From Candidatus Heimdallarchaeota archaeon (GTDB lineage: Archaea; Asgardarchaeota; Heimdallarchaeia; Heimdallarchaeales; Kariarchaeaceae), in the NCBI GenBank assembly GCA_015523565.1, contig WAKA01000202.1, positions 1-61,740 of the forward strand: a DNA stretch of 61,740 nucleotides, in the 5' to 3' direction. Of this stretch, positions 1 to 9,599 are shown piece by piece (position 1 is the first letter of the stretch; every line of letters starts with the position of its first letter). Below the pieces are notes generated by a model. The model saw only the letters and a program-made list of their open reading frames with translations, was not told the DNA's origin and ran no database searches. The position numbers and the translations under genes were made by a program.

Positions 1-58
1 ATATTACTCCTCATTGTTTTCTACTTATTATTCTTTTTCTATTTGTTTATAAACTTCA

Positions 59-143
59 TGCAGGGGGTGGGATTTGAACCCACGAACCTCTAAAGGACGA
101 GGACCTGAACCTCGCGCCGTTGACCAGGCTGGGCGACCCCTGC
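59..143 (-). tRNA. tRNA-Leu (anticodon CAG)
   Basis: The reverse strand folds as a class II tRNA. It has a 7-bp acceptor stem (GCAGGGG paired with CCCCTGC, discriminator A, CCA not encoded), a D arm, an anticodon stem CGAGG/CCTCG with loop TTCAGGT, a long variable arm (CCT/AGG stem) and a T arm GTGGG-TTCAAAT-CCCAC. Positions 34-36 read CAG, so it decodes CUG leucine codons. No intron is visible. The long variable arm agrees with a leucine identity. It lies 112 bases downstream of glyA on the same strand. Confidence 0.95.
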
Positions 144-255
144 TTTTTTCTTTGGAAGGGAATTCCCTCTCAACTCCTCTTATGTTTTTATTCTTAAAAA
201 AATAATCATTGATGCGGTTTGGATTGTCAATCATTTCCAATTGCTAGTTTAATCT

Positions 256-1530
256 TTATCTGAGCAAAGTAAAACCTGGATAGAGTGGGAATTGTTCACT
301 CATTTCATTGACAGACTGTTTTACAGTTTCAAGAATTGCTTCATCATCTGGATTGGCAAGTGTCCTGACAATCAATTCTCCAATTTCTTTCATTTCTGAT
401 GTTCCAAGTCCTCGTGTTGTCAATGCGGGCGTCCCAATTCTAATGCCTGAAGGATCAAATGGGCTTCGTGTGTCAAATGGGATCATGTTTTTATTGGTGA
501 AGATACCCACTTTGTCAAGTACTTTTTCTGCCTGTTTTCCTCCAATCCCATATTTTGTAATGTCTAAAAGAAGAAGGTGGTTATCAGTTCCTCCCGTAAT
601 AACGTCTGCCCCGTGTTCCACAAGACTTTCTGCTAGTGCTTTTGCATTCTTTTTAATGCTCTTTGCATATTCCCTGAAATCTGGCTGCAATGCCTCCTTG
701 AAACTGACTGCTTTTGCGGCAATTATATGATCAAGTGGTCCCCCCTGCATTCCTGGAAATACAGCACGGTTTACAGCAGTCTCATATTCCTCTTTTCCCA
801 TAATCATGGCTCCTCTTGGACCTCTAAGTGTCTTGTGGGTTGTTGTGGTGACAATGTCACAATGGGGTATGGGGTCTGGATGCTCTTTTGCAGCTACAAG
901 ACCTGCAATATGCGCGATGTCTGCCATTAAATATGCATCCACCTCATCTGCAATTTCCTTGAAGTATTTGAAATCCAATTCTCTTGGATATGCCGAAAAT
1001 CCTGCCAAGATCAGTTTTGGCTTGACCTCCTTTGCAATTCTCCTGACTTCTTCCATGTCAATCATCTTTGTCTTTCTATCAACACCGTAAAAATGAAACT
1101 TATAGAATTTCCCTGAAAAATTGACTTTATGTCCGTGGGTTAGATGACCCCCTTGATCAAGAGACATGCTTAGAATGGAATCTCCTAACTCTAGCAAGGC
1201 AAAATATGCTTCCATATTTGCTGTTGACCCAGAATGGGATTGAACATTGACAAAATCTGCACCAAACAATTTCTTTGCCCTATCAATTGCAAGTTGTTCT
1301 GCAACATCAATGAACTCATTTCCTCCATAATATCTCTTGCCAGGATATCCCTCTGAGTACTTATTTGTTAAGACGGAGCCCATTGCCTGCATGACTGCTT
1401 TAGATACATAATTTTCAGAAGCAATCATTTCTAAGCCATTTCTCCCCCTGTTCAGCTCGTTTATGAGTACATCATAAATTTCCTTGTCTGTTTGCTCAAT
1501 GTCTGATGTGAACCATTGGTGATACATCAT
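256..1530 (-). CDS. glyA: Serine hydroxymethyltransferase
   Basis: This PLP enzyme interconverts serine and glycine using a folate or pterin one-carbon carrier in the cytoplasm. At 424 residues it has the usual family length. The PLP-binding lysine is visible at about K233 in the [13 protein letters not shown] signature. The N-terminal IASENY and [14 protein letters not shown] motifs (residues 36-70) and the [13 protein letters not shown] segment are all intact. Together with the glycine decarboxylase genes at 7.7-11 kb it would let the cell convert serine and glycine and feed one-carbon units. It is transcribed toward the tRNA-Leu gene. The start MMYHQ could be the first or second Met. Confidence 0.96.
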   Translation of the reverse strand: MMYHQWFTSDIEQTDKEIYDVLINELNRGRNGLEMIASENYVSKAVMQAMGSVLTNKYSEGYPGKRYYGGNEFIDVAEQLAIDRAKKLFGADFVNVQSHSGSTANMEAYFALLELGDSILSMSLDQGGHLTHGHKVNFSGKFYKFHFYGVDRKTKMIDMEEVRRIAKEVKPKLILAGFSAYPRELDFKYFKEIADEVDAYLMADIAHIAGLVAAKEHPDPIPHCDIVTTTTHKTLRGPRGAMIMGKEEYETAVNRAVFPGMQGGPLDHIIAAKAVSFKEALQPDFREYAKSIKKNAKALAESLVEHGADVITGGTDNHLLLLDITKYGIGGKQAEKVLDKVGIFTNKNMIPFDTRSPFDPSGIRIGTPALTTRGLGTSEMKEIGELIVRTLANPDDEAILETVKQSVNEMSEQFPLYPGFTLLR

Positions 1531-1597
1531 TCCATTGATTCTTCATCTCTTGATTAACAATTCGTAACATGCTGTCATGGATTGATTAGTTTTTCAG

Positions 1598-2065
1598 TCA
1601 ATTCAGGTCTTTGAAAATCTCTTCTCTTTTAAACCTATTGAGTAATGTTTTAAGTACTTTTTCGAATGCAGTCTGGCATGCCAGTACTTCAATTTTCTTG
1701 TCAATGGTGTCATCATCACCTATCCAAGAAGAAAGAATGTCAATCATTTCAGACAATGAAATTACAGAATTAAAATAAGCATATGCAATTAATGCTTCAA
1801 CGCCATCTGCCATTTTATCCCGTTTAAACCTATTTGGGAAATACTTAACCAACCCTGCATCTTTTGCGGCATTGGCCAAAGAACGATCCCATACGTGTAT
1901 TGATCCTTTTTTTCCTTTTATTCCAATCCGCATTGTCGTATATATGAAATTAGTTAGAAAATCTCCTATCTGTGCTAATTCTGTGGACTTGACAACCTCT
2001 TTTATGCTGGTTGAATTCAAAATACCGGAAAGATGAGGAAGTGCCTCTTTATTCGGGATATGCAT
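1598..2065 (-). CDS. RNase III-family archaeal protein
   Basis: The protein has the alpha-helical pattern of the archaeal ribonuclease-III-like family (PF11469 type). An LAQIGDFLTNFIYT segment is followed by a long helix with DKMADGVEALIAYAYF, which corresponds to the RNase III helices that carry acidic residues. There is no double-stranded-RNA-binding domain, as is normal for this family. The gene overlaps the end of rpoL by 17 bases, so the two are probably co-transcribed. The start chosen is the ATG giving MHIPNKEAL; an ATG nine codons upstream (at 2092) is also in frame. Whether the enzyme cleaves RNA is not established from sequence. Confidence 0.7.
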   Translation of the reverse strand: MHIPNKEALPHLSGILNSTSIKEVVKSTELAQIGDFLTNFIYTTMRIGIKGKKGSIHVWDRSLANAAKDAGLVKYFPNRFKRDKMADGVEALIAYAYFNSVISLSEMIDILSSWIGDDDTIDKKIEVLACQTAFEKVLKTLLNRFKREEIFKDLN

Positions 2066-2330
2066 TTTCAAACGCCGTCTTGAATTCCTCATTGATTTCT
2101 TTTAGCCTTCTGGCGGCATCAAGAATAATTTCAACAGGATTTTCTCCCTCTCTCGTTTTAATTTGAAAAATAATAGTGTCCTCAAAGGTTTGGTCTCTTG
2201 TATAGCCACACATCAAAACTTTATCATCCTTAAGTACTTCTTCCTTTAAAAGATTATATAATGTATGGGGCTCATCAAATATCCTCAGCTTTAAATAATC
2301 ATCCTTCTTTTCAAGAAGCTTTATTTCCAT
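2049..2330 (-). CDS. rpoL: DNA-directed RNA polymerase subunit L
   Basis: This is the small Rpb11/RpoL subunit, which dimerises with subunit D and starts assembly of the archaeal RNA polymerase. The 93 residues match the family length. The diagnostic HTLYNLLKEEVLKDD segment lies at residues 22-36, and the C-terminal helix ENPVEIILDAARRLKEI follows. It is the first gene of a two-gene unit with the overlapping RNase III-like gene. Identification rests on the HTL-N-L(L/K)-E motif and size. Confidence 0.9.
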   Translation of the reverse strand: MEIKLLEKKDDYLKLRIFDEPHTLYNLLKEEVLKDDKVLMCGYTRDQTFEDTIIFQIKTREGENPVEIILDAARRLKEINEEFKTAFENAYPE

Positions 2331-2386
2331 ACGATTGCCTATCTTTTTATGTTTATATGTCTTCTTTTTGCTATCGTAGTACTTTT

Positions 2387-3736
2387 TTAGGAAGAAATCA
2401 GGGGGAGTTCAACAAGATTTTTGATCCTGTCAAACGATTGCAGGTACTGTGTTTCATTTTCAAAAAAGAACTTCTCACCAAAGGCTGGCTTCAGATCATC
2501 AAGCCAAATCGCGTTTTCATCATATTTGGCAAAGAATGGTCGACCTACCCAATCTGGGTTTCTTCCTTGAATGAACCTTAATGTTAATACTCTCTGGTTA
2601 CCGACCCTTGCTGGTCCTGTAACCTCTATTTTGCCCCATGTGGTTGACATGGATGGTCCTCTCACCGTTCTGCATACTCCACTGACATTCTGATATGCTT
2701 TGTAAAAAATTTCCCATGCTTTAACTAAAGGAACTTTGAAGTAATGTTGAGCTCCAGTGTCTCTTGCAATAAACATGTAATAGGGAACCATTCCCATATC
2801 AACCTGCGTTCTCCACATTTTCGCCCAAACTTTTGCATCTGCATTAATGTGATTCATAATTGGTGATTGTGTTCGTATGTTTGCTCCTATCTGTCTTAAG
2901 TTTCTTGTGGCTCGTTTGACTGCATCTGTTTTTAGCTCTGCATAATGGTTGAAATGAGCCATTATTGCCAAATGTTTGCCACTGTCTGATACTTCCTTGA
3001 AAAGATCAAGGTATTTTGGTCCCTCACTTGTATCCTCTGTTAATTTATAAGGCCAATAAGCCAGTACTTTTGTTCCAATCCTGACTGTTTTTATGTGGTC
3101 AATTTCCAACAAGGGACGAATATACTCCCCAAACATGTGCGGTTTCATGACCATTGGGTCTCCCCCAGTAAACAGAACATCCTGTACTTCTTCATGTTCA
3201 TTGAGATAATTGACAAGCTTATCAATTTCTTTACTTGCAAATTTCAAGCTCTCAATTCCAATAAACTGGGGCCATCTGAAACAAAATGTACAGTAGGAAA
3301 AACATGTCTGCCCATTCTTGGGGAAAAATAATACTGTTTCCCGATATTTATGTTGCATTCCCGGAATTTGCTCCCCATCAAGCATAGGGACATTATATTG
3401 CTGTTGACCTGCAGGATGTGGATTAAGTTGGTACCTTATTTCATTTGCTATTCTTGTTATTTCTTCTTCTGAAGCACCTCTATCTAATGCATCTTTCATG
3501 ACTTGATAGTCATCTGGTTTAAGCATGTCTTTCTGCGGAAACGTCAATTGAAAAATTGGGTCATTTGGTATGTTCGACCAATCTATCAATTCATCGATCA
3601 CATAACTGTTGACCTTGAATGGTAAGACATGACCCACTACTTTAATGGCCTCAATGATTTCTGGTGATAGGGATTTGACTTGCTCAATTTCTTCAAAGTT
3701 TCTCAGAGTGTATCCTTTGTACCTTTGCTCTACCAT
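2387..3736 (-). CDS. KamA-family radical SAM aminomutase
   Basis: A lysine 2,3-aminomutase-family enzyme of 449 residues. The radical SAM cluster motif is C145-x3-C149-x2-C152, followed by FRWPQF, and the FTGGDPMVM SAM-binding segment is present. The NPHPAG and GMQHKYRETVLFFP segments are typical of KamA-type proteins. The C-terminal PLP-lysine region reads STTWGKIEV rather than the glycine-rich GGGGK motif of lysine 2,3-aminomutase, so the substrate is uncertain. The start at 3736 is fixed by a strong Shine-Dalgarno (GGAGGTG) just upstream; the in-frame ATG at 3781 lies upstream of that site and is less likely. Confidence 0.82.
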   Translation of the reverse strand: MVEQRYKGYTLRNFEEIEQVKSLSPEIIEAIKVVGHVLPFKVNSYVIDELIDWSNIPNDPIFQLTFPQKDMLKPDDYQVMKDALDRGASEEEITRIANEIRYQLNPHPAGQQQYNVPMLDGEQIPGMQHKYRETVLFFPKNGQTCFSYCTFCFRWPQFIGIESLKFASKEIDKLVNYLNEHEEVQDVLFTGGDPMVMKPHMFGEYIRPLLEIDHIKTVRIGTKVLAYWPYKLTEDTSEGPKYLDLFKEVSDSGKHLAIMAHFNHYAELKTDAVKRATRNLRQIGANIRTQSPIMNHINADAKVWAKMWRTQVDMGMVPYYMFIARDTGAQHYFKVPLVKAWEIFYKAYQNVSGVCRTVRGPSMSTTWGKIEVTGPARVGNQRVLTLRFIQGRNPDWVGRPFFAKYDENAIWLDDLKPAFGEKFFFENETQYLQSFDRIKNLVELPLISS

Positions 3737-3741
3737 CCATT

Positions 3742-3748
3742 CACCTCC
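3742..3748 (-). promoter_or_regulatory. Shine-Dalgarno site deciding the KamA-like start
   Basis: GGAGGTG on the reverse strand, five bases before the ATG at 3736. It supports the shorter reading of the radical SAM gene over the longer open frame that begins at 3781. Confidence 0.7.
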
Positions 3749-3885
3749 AAACAGGAATAAAATCCTGGAAACAGAAAACATTATTGTTTTAAAATTCTCA
3801 AAACTACCTTACAAACCACGTTTACATATTAAATTCTCAATAAATGTATAAAAATTTTTTTTCTGTAGGCGTAATTATTTATATT

Positions 3886-5319
3886 TTATTCTTTTTGATG
3901 GTTTATGGCAAACTGCACTAGGGCTCTGACAGGAACTCCGAGATTCCCTTTTGGTTTGTACCCTTTTTCTGAAGAAGACCATGCTTTTCCTGCTATATCA
4001 AGATGAGCCCATCTGTTCCTCTCAACAAATTCTGCCAAAAACATTGCGGCTGTGATGGATCCCGCTGGTCTGCCTCCTGTATTTTTTATGTCTGCTATGG
4101 TTGATTCTATCTGCTTTCTATATTTCTTATCAAGTGGCATCCTCCAAAATGGCTCTCCTGCCTTATAACTTGCTTCCTTCAATTCTTCCCAAAGCTTGTC
4201 GTCTCTTGTGAATGTTCCGATATAATGCTCACCCAATGCAATCACCATTGCCCCTGTCAAAGTGGCAATATCAATGATTGTATGCGGATCAAAGGTCTTT
4301 TCTGTATAAACTAATGCATCTGACAATATCATCCTGCCCTCTGCATCTGTATTTTCAACCTCAATGGATTTGCCGTTGGATGCAAACACAACATCTGAAG
4401 GTTTTGTGGCATGACCGCCAGGCATATTTTCTGTTAAAGGTGCAACTCCGACTGCATTAACCTTCAAACCTAATTTTGCAATTGCCAAAATTGTGCCTAT
4501 CGTGGCCGCGGCTCCAGAACAATCTCCTCTCATGGCTCCCATATTTGCACTGGGCTTAATGGAAATTCCTCCTGAGTCAAATGTAATTCCCTTTCCCACA
4601 AATGCCAAGGGCTTTTGACCTTCAGATCCCCCATTATACTCAATAACCAAAAACTTTGCAGGTTCATCTGATCCCTTCGCTACTGAAAGAAACGCACCCA
4701 TTTTTTCCTTTTCCGCCCATTTTTCATCAAATGCCTTGATTTTAACATTATCAATTCCTTTGAACGCCTCCTGTGTTTGCTTGACAAAGTATGTGGGTGT
4801 AGCTATGTTCGACGGCAACTCCCCTAATCTTCTAGCAAAATTTTGTGCCTCTGCAATGGTTTTCCCAATTAACCACTCCTTGATTTCTTCTTCATCTCCT
4901 GAAAAAATTATTTGTTCCAAATTCGGTCTTTTTTCAGAATTCATGGTCATAAGCTCATCAAATCTGTATAATCCCAAAAATACTCCCTCTGCTGTTGCCC
5001 TAGCATCCCCAAGCGAGGCTATTCCCACTGATTTTGCACCATTGTCTCTTAATAGCTTAACTCCATCCGCTGCTGCATTTCTTATCGTCTCCAGATCAAT
5101 TTCCTCTTTTTTTCCCATTCCAACAACTGCAACCATGGGTGCTTTGATCCCATCAATGTTGAACAAGAGTCTTTTTTGTCCCCCTTTCCCTTCAAACTTT
5201 CCAATAGTCAAATATTCTTTTAAGTTTCCTGCTTGTGCAGATAAATCATCATACACTCCAATGACTACGCCATCTACATTTAATTCTTCAAGAGGTGTCT
5301 TTTCTTGAGTTTCATTCAT
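3886..5319 (-). CDS. pepA: Leucyl aminopeptidase (M17 family)
   Basis: A cytoplasmic metallo-aminopeptidase of 477 residues that releases N-terminal amino acids from peptides. The C-terminal catalytic domain is clear: FVGKGITFDSGGISIKP supplies the metal-binding and catalytic lysine region, and the M17 signature NTDAEGRMILSDALVY is intact. The LTGAMVIALG segment follows. The N-terminal region is the usual less conserved macro-like domain. It stands alone between the KamA-like gene and a divergent methyl-accepting protein gene 126 bases away. Confidence 0.94.
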   Translation of the reverse strand: MNETQEKTPLEELNVDGVVIGVYDDLSAQAGNLKEYLTIGKFEGKGGQKRLLFNIDGIKAPMVAVVGMGKKEEIDLETIRNAAADGVKLLRDNGAKSVGIASLGDARATAEGVFLGLYRFDELMTMNSEKRPNLEQIIFSGDEEEIKEWLIGKTIAEAQNFARRLGELPSNIATPTYFVKQTQEAFKGIDNVKIKAFDEKWAEKEKMGAFLSVAKGSDEPAKFLVIEYNGGSEGQKPLAFVGKGITFDSGGISIKPSANMGAMRGDCSGAAATIGTILAIAKLGLKVNAVGVAPLTENMPGGHATKPSDVVFASNGKSIEVENTDAEGRMILSDALVYTEKTFDPHTIIDIATLTGAMVIALGEHYIGTFTRDDKLWEELKEASYKAGEPFWRMPLDKKYRKQIESTIADIKNTGGRPAGSITAAMFLAEFVERNRWAHLDIAGKAWSSSEKGYKPKGNLGVPVRALVQFAINHQKE

Positions 5320-5445
5320 GAGCTGACATTTGAACTTTCCCTTTAATGTCTTTCTCTTGCAGAAATACTAGATTTACCTTTCCCTGATTGGAAACATTCA
5401 CTCAAGTCTAAAAAAGTTAAAAAGGTACCGTGTCTAATCGAAAAT

Positions 5446-6549
5446 GTGATTATCGATTCCAATGGAATTTTCGGCATACCATATGATGTTTTCTCAATCA
5501 CGGTACTTTTCTCCGTTTTCACAAATTTGGTCATATATGGAATCTCCCTTCGATCCAATGGCAGAAACTCACTAGTGCACAAACTAATTGTAAAGATATC
5601 ATTGGCGATCTATCCTCTAATGTTTTTTGGGTTGGTGCTTGCATACAATGCTGGCTCTAAATTTTCTTTACAAGATTCAACTGGTGCTATCTCTTCTGAA
5701 GCAGTTAATGTCATTCTTGGCACATTTATCGGCGTTGGGGCTACATATTGGTTATTTGCAAGAATCAAGGAAACTATGGAACTCCATTTTGATATCCTGA
5801 ATGAGGTTTCTAATTCCTTGGCAGAAGGAAATCTGGAGTTACCTGAAGAAATATTCGAAACCTCTTCTGGGGATATTCTTGCTCCGTTCTATAATGGATT
5901 CGCAAATATGGTGAATGACCTGAAAAGCGTCATTCAAGAAATCCTGTCTGTAGCTACTCGGGTGGCAAGCACCGCAGAAGAAATTGCGGCTTCAAGTTCT
6001 GAAGTTAGTTCTAGCAGTGAGGCCATTTCATCAATTATGGAAAACATCTCTCAAGGTACACAAGAACAGGTACATCGTGCAAATGAAGCTAAAACCTCTT
6101 ATGAGAACCTCAATCGGATTATCCAGTCTTCATTTGAAAGGATTGAACAAGTGCTGGATCTGACAATGGAGATCTCTGAAGAAACAAATCTGCTGGCTTT
6201 GAATGCTGCAATTGAAGCTCAAAGGGCAGGTGAGGCTGGACGGGGCTTTGCAATAGTTGCCAAAAATGTCCGCCGTCTTGCTGATGATTCTCGTAGGTAT
6301 GCCGATGAAATTGATCAAGTTATCAAGGAAATTGAAACCGAAATCAAAAAAGGTCAGGAAATGATCTCCAAAGCAATTGAAACCATTTCTGACGTAAGTG
6401 AAGACGTGGCTTCCTCATCTGAGGAAGTTGCCGCTTCCGCAGAAGAGCAAACCGCAACTATGGAGGAATTGGTTGCTGCAACCTCTGAACTCTCTTCCCT
6501 CGCCGCAAGTCTAGAAACCCGTGTCCGCAAGTTCAAAATTGATGAATAA
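5446..6549 (+). CDS. Methyl-accepting chemotaxis-type signalling protein
   Basis: The 367-residue protein has three N-terminal membrane segments (about residues 15-33, 50-67 and 86-105), followed directly by a long coiled-coil signalling domain. The hairpin tip is recognisable: [21 protein letters not shown] then [15 protein letters not shown] near residues 243-282. Compared with the consensus, the VADEVR part reads VAKNVR. It has no extracellular ligand domain between membrane segments and no clear HAMP domain. No other che genes are in the window. The start is a GTG; serine- and glutamate-rich stretches near both ends of the coiled coil could be methylation regions. Confidence 0.85.
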   Translation: MIIDSNGIFGIPYDVFSITVLFSVFTNLVIYGISLRSNGRNSLVHKLIVKISLAIYPLMFFGLVLAYNAGSKFSLQDSTGAISSEAVNVILGTFIGVGATYWLFARIKETMELHFDILNEVSNSLAEGNLELPEEIFETSSGDILAPFYNGFANMVNDLKSVIQEILSVATRVASTAEEIAASSSEVSSSSEAISSIMENISQGTQEQVHRANEAKTSYENLNRIIQSSFERIEQVLDLTMEISEETNLLALNAAIEAQRAGEAGRGFAIVAKNVRRLADDSRRYADEIDQVIKEIETEIKKGQEMISKAIETISDVSEDVASSSEEVAASAEEQTATMEELVAATSELSSLAASLETRVRKFKIDE

Positions 6550-6570
6550 CCGTGAAACAATCCCAATATG

Positions 6571-6577
6571 TTTAAAA
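6571..6577 (+). promoter_or_regulatory. TATA-like box for the flippase-like gene
   Basis: TTTAAAA centred about 26 bases before the ATG at 6600. This is the spacing expected for an archaeal leaderless mRNA and supports 6600 over the upstream in-frame TTG at 6585. Confidence 0.5.
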
Positions 6578-6599
6578 CTCTGAATTGCATGGCATACAG

Positions 6600-7607
6600 A
6601 TGGAAACCACATCTGTCGCTAATGACACCAAACCTATGTATTTGACCCCTAGATTTTGGATTACTGCCTTTCTTATGCTAATAATTGGAATCCTGCTCAT
6701 TCAAAGCGTCGGCTGGAACAATCTTATAAATAGCATTGCAAAAACATGGCCTCTTGGTGTCTTTTCTGTATTTTTCATATATTCCATTGTCATGCTTATC
6801 AGGACATACCGATGGCATGTTCTTCTTAAAATCAATGGAACTTCAGTCTCTTTTCTTTTGTTGGCTCGTGTCGCTTGGATGGCTTGGGCACAGAATGGCA
6901 TTCTCCCTGCTAGACTTGGTGAGGCTTCTCGTCTTGTCATCCTAAAATCTTATGGAATTGGATATTCAAAAAATACAACCTCAATTGCATTGGAGAAATT
7001 TCTAGATTTGATTGGACTTGTCTCTGTGGTTGGGTTAATGTCATTAATAATTGCATTTTTTCATGCAGACGTAACTGAAATTACCAATTTGAAGCTTACA
7101 ATCTATGTACTTCTTGTTCTTATCGCTTTAGGGTTTGTTTTCCTCTTTCTCATCTTCCATTACCCTTCATTTTTCCAAAACATGCTTAGCAAGACAAAAT
7201 TCACCAATCGCTTTGTCTCTCTCTTCAATGATGTAACCTCTTCAGTCGGACATCTTGTAAAGAATAAGTGGACATTCGTTTCTCTCGTGTTTCTTTCAAT
7301 AATGCAATGGTTCACAGAATCCCTAACAATTTACTTTATTGCCTTGATTTTGGGTGTGCCTAACAACATTACTTTCATCATGTTTGCCGCAGTTATTGGG
7401 TATGCTACATATATTCTACCGGTAACTCCTGGTTCTTTTGGTCCGTTTGAATTGTTTGTTGGTCAAATCTTGCTGATCTTGCTCAATATTCCAGCTTCTC
7501 TGGCCTTAAGCGTTCCTATTGTTTCTCATGTCTTGGTTGTGCTTTATTTGGCAATAACTGGTATTATATCCTCATTGACCCTTCCACCTCATGTCACAGA
7601 CAAATAA
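6600..7607 (+). CDS. Flippase-like integral membrane protein (UPF0104 / lysyl-PG synthase TM region)
   Basis: A polytopic membrane protein of 335 residues with about eight hydrophobic segments. The LARVAWMAWAQNGILPARLGEASR region and the C-terminal GYATYILPVTPGSFGPFE segment are typical of the LPG_synthase_TM/UPF0104 family, which includes proteins implicated in moving lipid-linked or polyprenol-linked glycans across membranes. No N-glycosylation or polysaccharide genes adjoin it, so the substrate is unknown. The start at 6600 is preferred because a TATA-like box lies about 26 bases upstream; a TTG at 6585 would add five residues. Confidence 0.75.
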   Translation: METTSVANDTKPMYLTPRFWITAFLMLIIGILLIQSVGWNNLINSIAKTWPLGVFSVFFIYSIVMLIRTYRWHVLLKINGTSVSFLLLARVAWMAWAQNGILPARLGEASRLVILKSYGIGYSKNTTSIALEKFLDLIGLVSVVGLMSLIIAFFHADVTEITNLKLTIYVLLVLIALGFVFLFLIFHYPSFFQNMLSKTKFTNRFVSLFNDVTSSVGHLVKNKWTFVSLVFLSIMQWFTESLTIYFIALILGVPNNITFIMFAAVIGYATYILPVTPGSFGPFELFVGQILLILLNIPASLALSVPIVSHVLVVLYLAITGIISSLTLPPHVTDK

Positions 7608-7671
7608 TTTCATGTTCCAAATGCCGAAATCCCAAAAAAATGTTTTTGAATAACCTCCCCTTTTTTCATCC

Positions 7672-8094
7672 ATGAGCAATCCAATAAAAGTTGATGACTA
7701 CATCATTGCCACTGACAGAAAATATCTGAAAACACATGAATGGGTAAAGGAAATTGAGGACAATGTTTTCCTAATTGGAATCTCCGACTATGCACAAAAA
7801 ATGCTTCATGAAATTACTTATGTTCAGTTTGAAGACGTTGGTGAGGAATTTAAGAAGGACGAAGTCATATTGGTTGTTGAAGCCTTAAAGGCTTCAGGTG
7901 ATATTTACGCTCCATTCGACCTAAAATTGCTTGAAGTAAATGGGGAACTGGAAGACGTTCCCGAAAAAATCAATGAAAGCCCATATGATAAGGGTTGGCT
8001 TGCAAAAGTTGAAGCTTTGTCGGATGATCGTTCTGCACTGCTTACCCCTGTTGAATATGCCGAAGTCGTCAAAAAAGAACTTGAAGAAGCTTGA
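7672..8094 (+). CDS. gcvH: Glycine cleavage system H protein
   Basis: The lipoyl carrier of glycine cleavage, which shuttles the aminomethyl group from the P protein. It has 140 residues. THEWVKEIEDNVFLIGISDYAQ is the typical N-terminal segment, and the lipoyl attachment lysine is K73 in VVEALKASGDIYAP. It is the first gene of gcvH-gcvPA-gcvPB. An AT-rich stretch with a weak TATA-like sequence lies about 25-30 bases before the ATG. No lipoate ligase and no gcvT gene is visible in the window. Confidence 0.95.
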   Translation: MSNPIKVDDYIIATDRKYLKTHEWVKEIEDNVFLIGISDYAQKMLHEITYVQFEDVGEEFKKDEVILVVEALKASGDIYAPFDLKLLEVNGELEDVPEKINESPYDKGWLAKVEALSDDRSALLTPVEYAEVVKKELEEA

Positions 8095-8108
8095 TTTGCA
8101 TGTAATTT

Positions 8109-9599
8109 GTGTCAAATCTACTCAATATCGGTAGACCTAATGCATATTTTCATAAAAAAATAGAATATGATTTCGTTGTGTCCTCGTCAGATGAACCACA
8201 TGGGATCTTTAAATCAAAAACTGTTAACCCATTCCAATCCTATTTGGGGATAAGCCCCCAAGAAGAAACTCAAATGCTTCGGGAAATGGGTATTGATAAT
8301 GTCATGGATCTTTTTTCAGATGTACCCCAAACATTGATCCTTGATCATCCTTTGGATATTCCTGGACCCTATTCTGAATTTGAATTGGATCGGATATTCC
8401 GAACGATCTCACTGAAAAACAAGTCCCGTCTGAAACCTTTTCTTGGCGGTGGCGTAAGACAGGTTTATATCCCTGCTTTCCTTGAAGAACTGATGCGACG
8501 GGGCGAAATTTATACTGCTTATACATCATATCAACCAGAAGTCGCACAAGGTATGCTTCAACTTGTTTATGAATACGAAAGTATGATCGCTGAATTAACT
8601 GAAATGGATGTTGTAAGTGCTTCCCTTTATGATTGGGGAAGTGCCCTCGGCGAAAGTGCAAGAATGATGTGCCGAATCAAACGAAGAAAAAAAGTTCTCG
8701 TAGCTGGTCCCATTAGCCCCCGAAGGTTTCAAGTTCTTAAATCATATGTTGATCCTGCTGGTATTGGGATTGTTTTCGTTGATTCAGAAGGAGATTATGC
8801 TTTTGATAAATTAAAGGCAATAATTATGGAAAATGGTAAAAAGGAGAAAAAAGAACGGGAAATTGCGGGGATTTATTTTGAAGTTCCAACATATCACGGA
8901 GTTTTAAGTTCTATTGCTGAAGAACTTGTGGCTTTGGCTCATGAAAATGACATGCTTGTTACTGTTGGCGTTGACATGGTTTCATTAGGCATCCTGAAAA
9001 CACCTGGTAGCTATGGTGCAGATTTCGTTATCGGTGAAGGTCAAGTTTTTGGCAATCCTGTCAGTGCAGGTGGTCCATTATTGGGAATTTTGACCACCCG
9101 TTTTGACCGAAAGTTCATTCAAAATTTCCCTGGACGACTTGTTGGAAAGACAAAGGAATTGTCTGGAGATTCTCCTGGTTACTGCATTACCCTTTCAACA
9201 AGAGAACAGCATATTAGAAGAGAAAAAGCCACAAGCAATATTTGTTCTAACCAAACATTGATGGCTGTCAATGCAGGGATTTATTTGGCAAGTCTTGGTC
9301 CTCAAGGCATACAGGAATTGGCACAGGGTCTTGTTGATCGTGCTTATTATCTTATGGCAAAACTAAAGGAAATTCCTAATGTTTCAATCCCATACGAGAA
9401 TATATTTGCTGAATTCATTGTTGAATTCTCTGGTATCGATCATAAAACATTGGAAAAAGAAATGATGGATAAAGGATTTATTCCAGGAATAAAAATTGAA
9501 GGTTCTGGTTGCAAACGTTTGATTGGCGTATCAGACACCCTATTGCGTGAAGACCTAGACGGTTTTGTTGAAGCTATAAAGGAGGTTTTGAAGAAATGA
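8109..9599 (+). CDS. gcvPA: Glycine dehydrogenase (decarboxylating) subunit 1
   Basis: The N-terminal half of the split P protein, which with subunit 2 decarboxylates glycine. The start is a GTG 14 bases after gcvH. The protein has 496 residues, slightly longer than many homologues. About 30 extra residues precede the typical start region ISPQEETQMLREMGIDNVMDLF. Conserved segments FLGGGVRQVYIPAFLEELMRRGE and YTSYQPEVAQGMLQ are present. It overlaps gcvPB by four bases (ATGA), indicating translational coupling. Confidence 0.94.
   Translation: MSNLLNIGRPNAYFHKKIEYDFVVSSSDEPHGIFKSKTVNPFQSYLGISPQEETQMLREMGIDNVMDLFSDVPQTLILDHPLDIPGPYSEFELDRIFRTISLKNKSRLKPFLGGGVRQVYIPAFLEELMRRGEIYTAYTSYQPEVAQGMLQLVYEYESMIAELTEMDVVSASLYDWGSALGESARMMCRIKRRKKVLVAGPISPRRFQVLKSYVDPAGIGIVFVDSEGDYAFDKLKAIIMENGKKEKKEREIAGIYFEVPTYHGVLSSIAEELVALAHENDMLVTVGVDMVSLGILKTPGSYGADFVIGEGQVFGNPVSAGGPLLGILTTRFDRKFIQNFPGRLVGKTKELSGDSPGYCITLSTREQHIRREKATSNICSNQTLMAVNAGIYLASLGPQGIQELAQGLVDRAYYLMAKLKEIPNVSIPYENIFAEFIVEFSGIDHKTLEKEMMDKGFIPGIKIEGSGCKRLIGVSDTLLREDLDGFVEAIKEVLKK

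Noticed and set aside
28..240. 70-residue reverse-strand open frame
   Set aside because: It runs straight through the tRNA-Leu gene and has no family features; it is an accidental frame.
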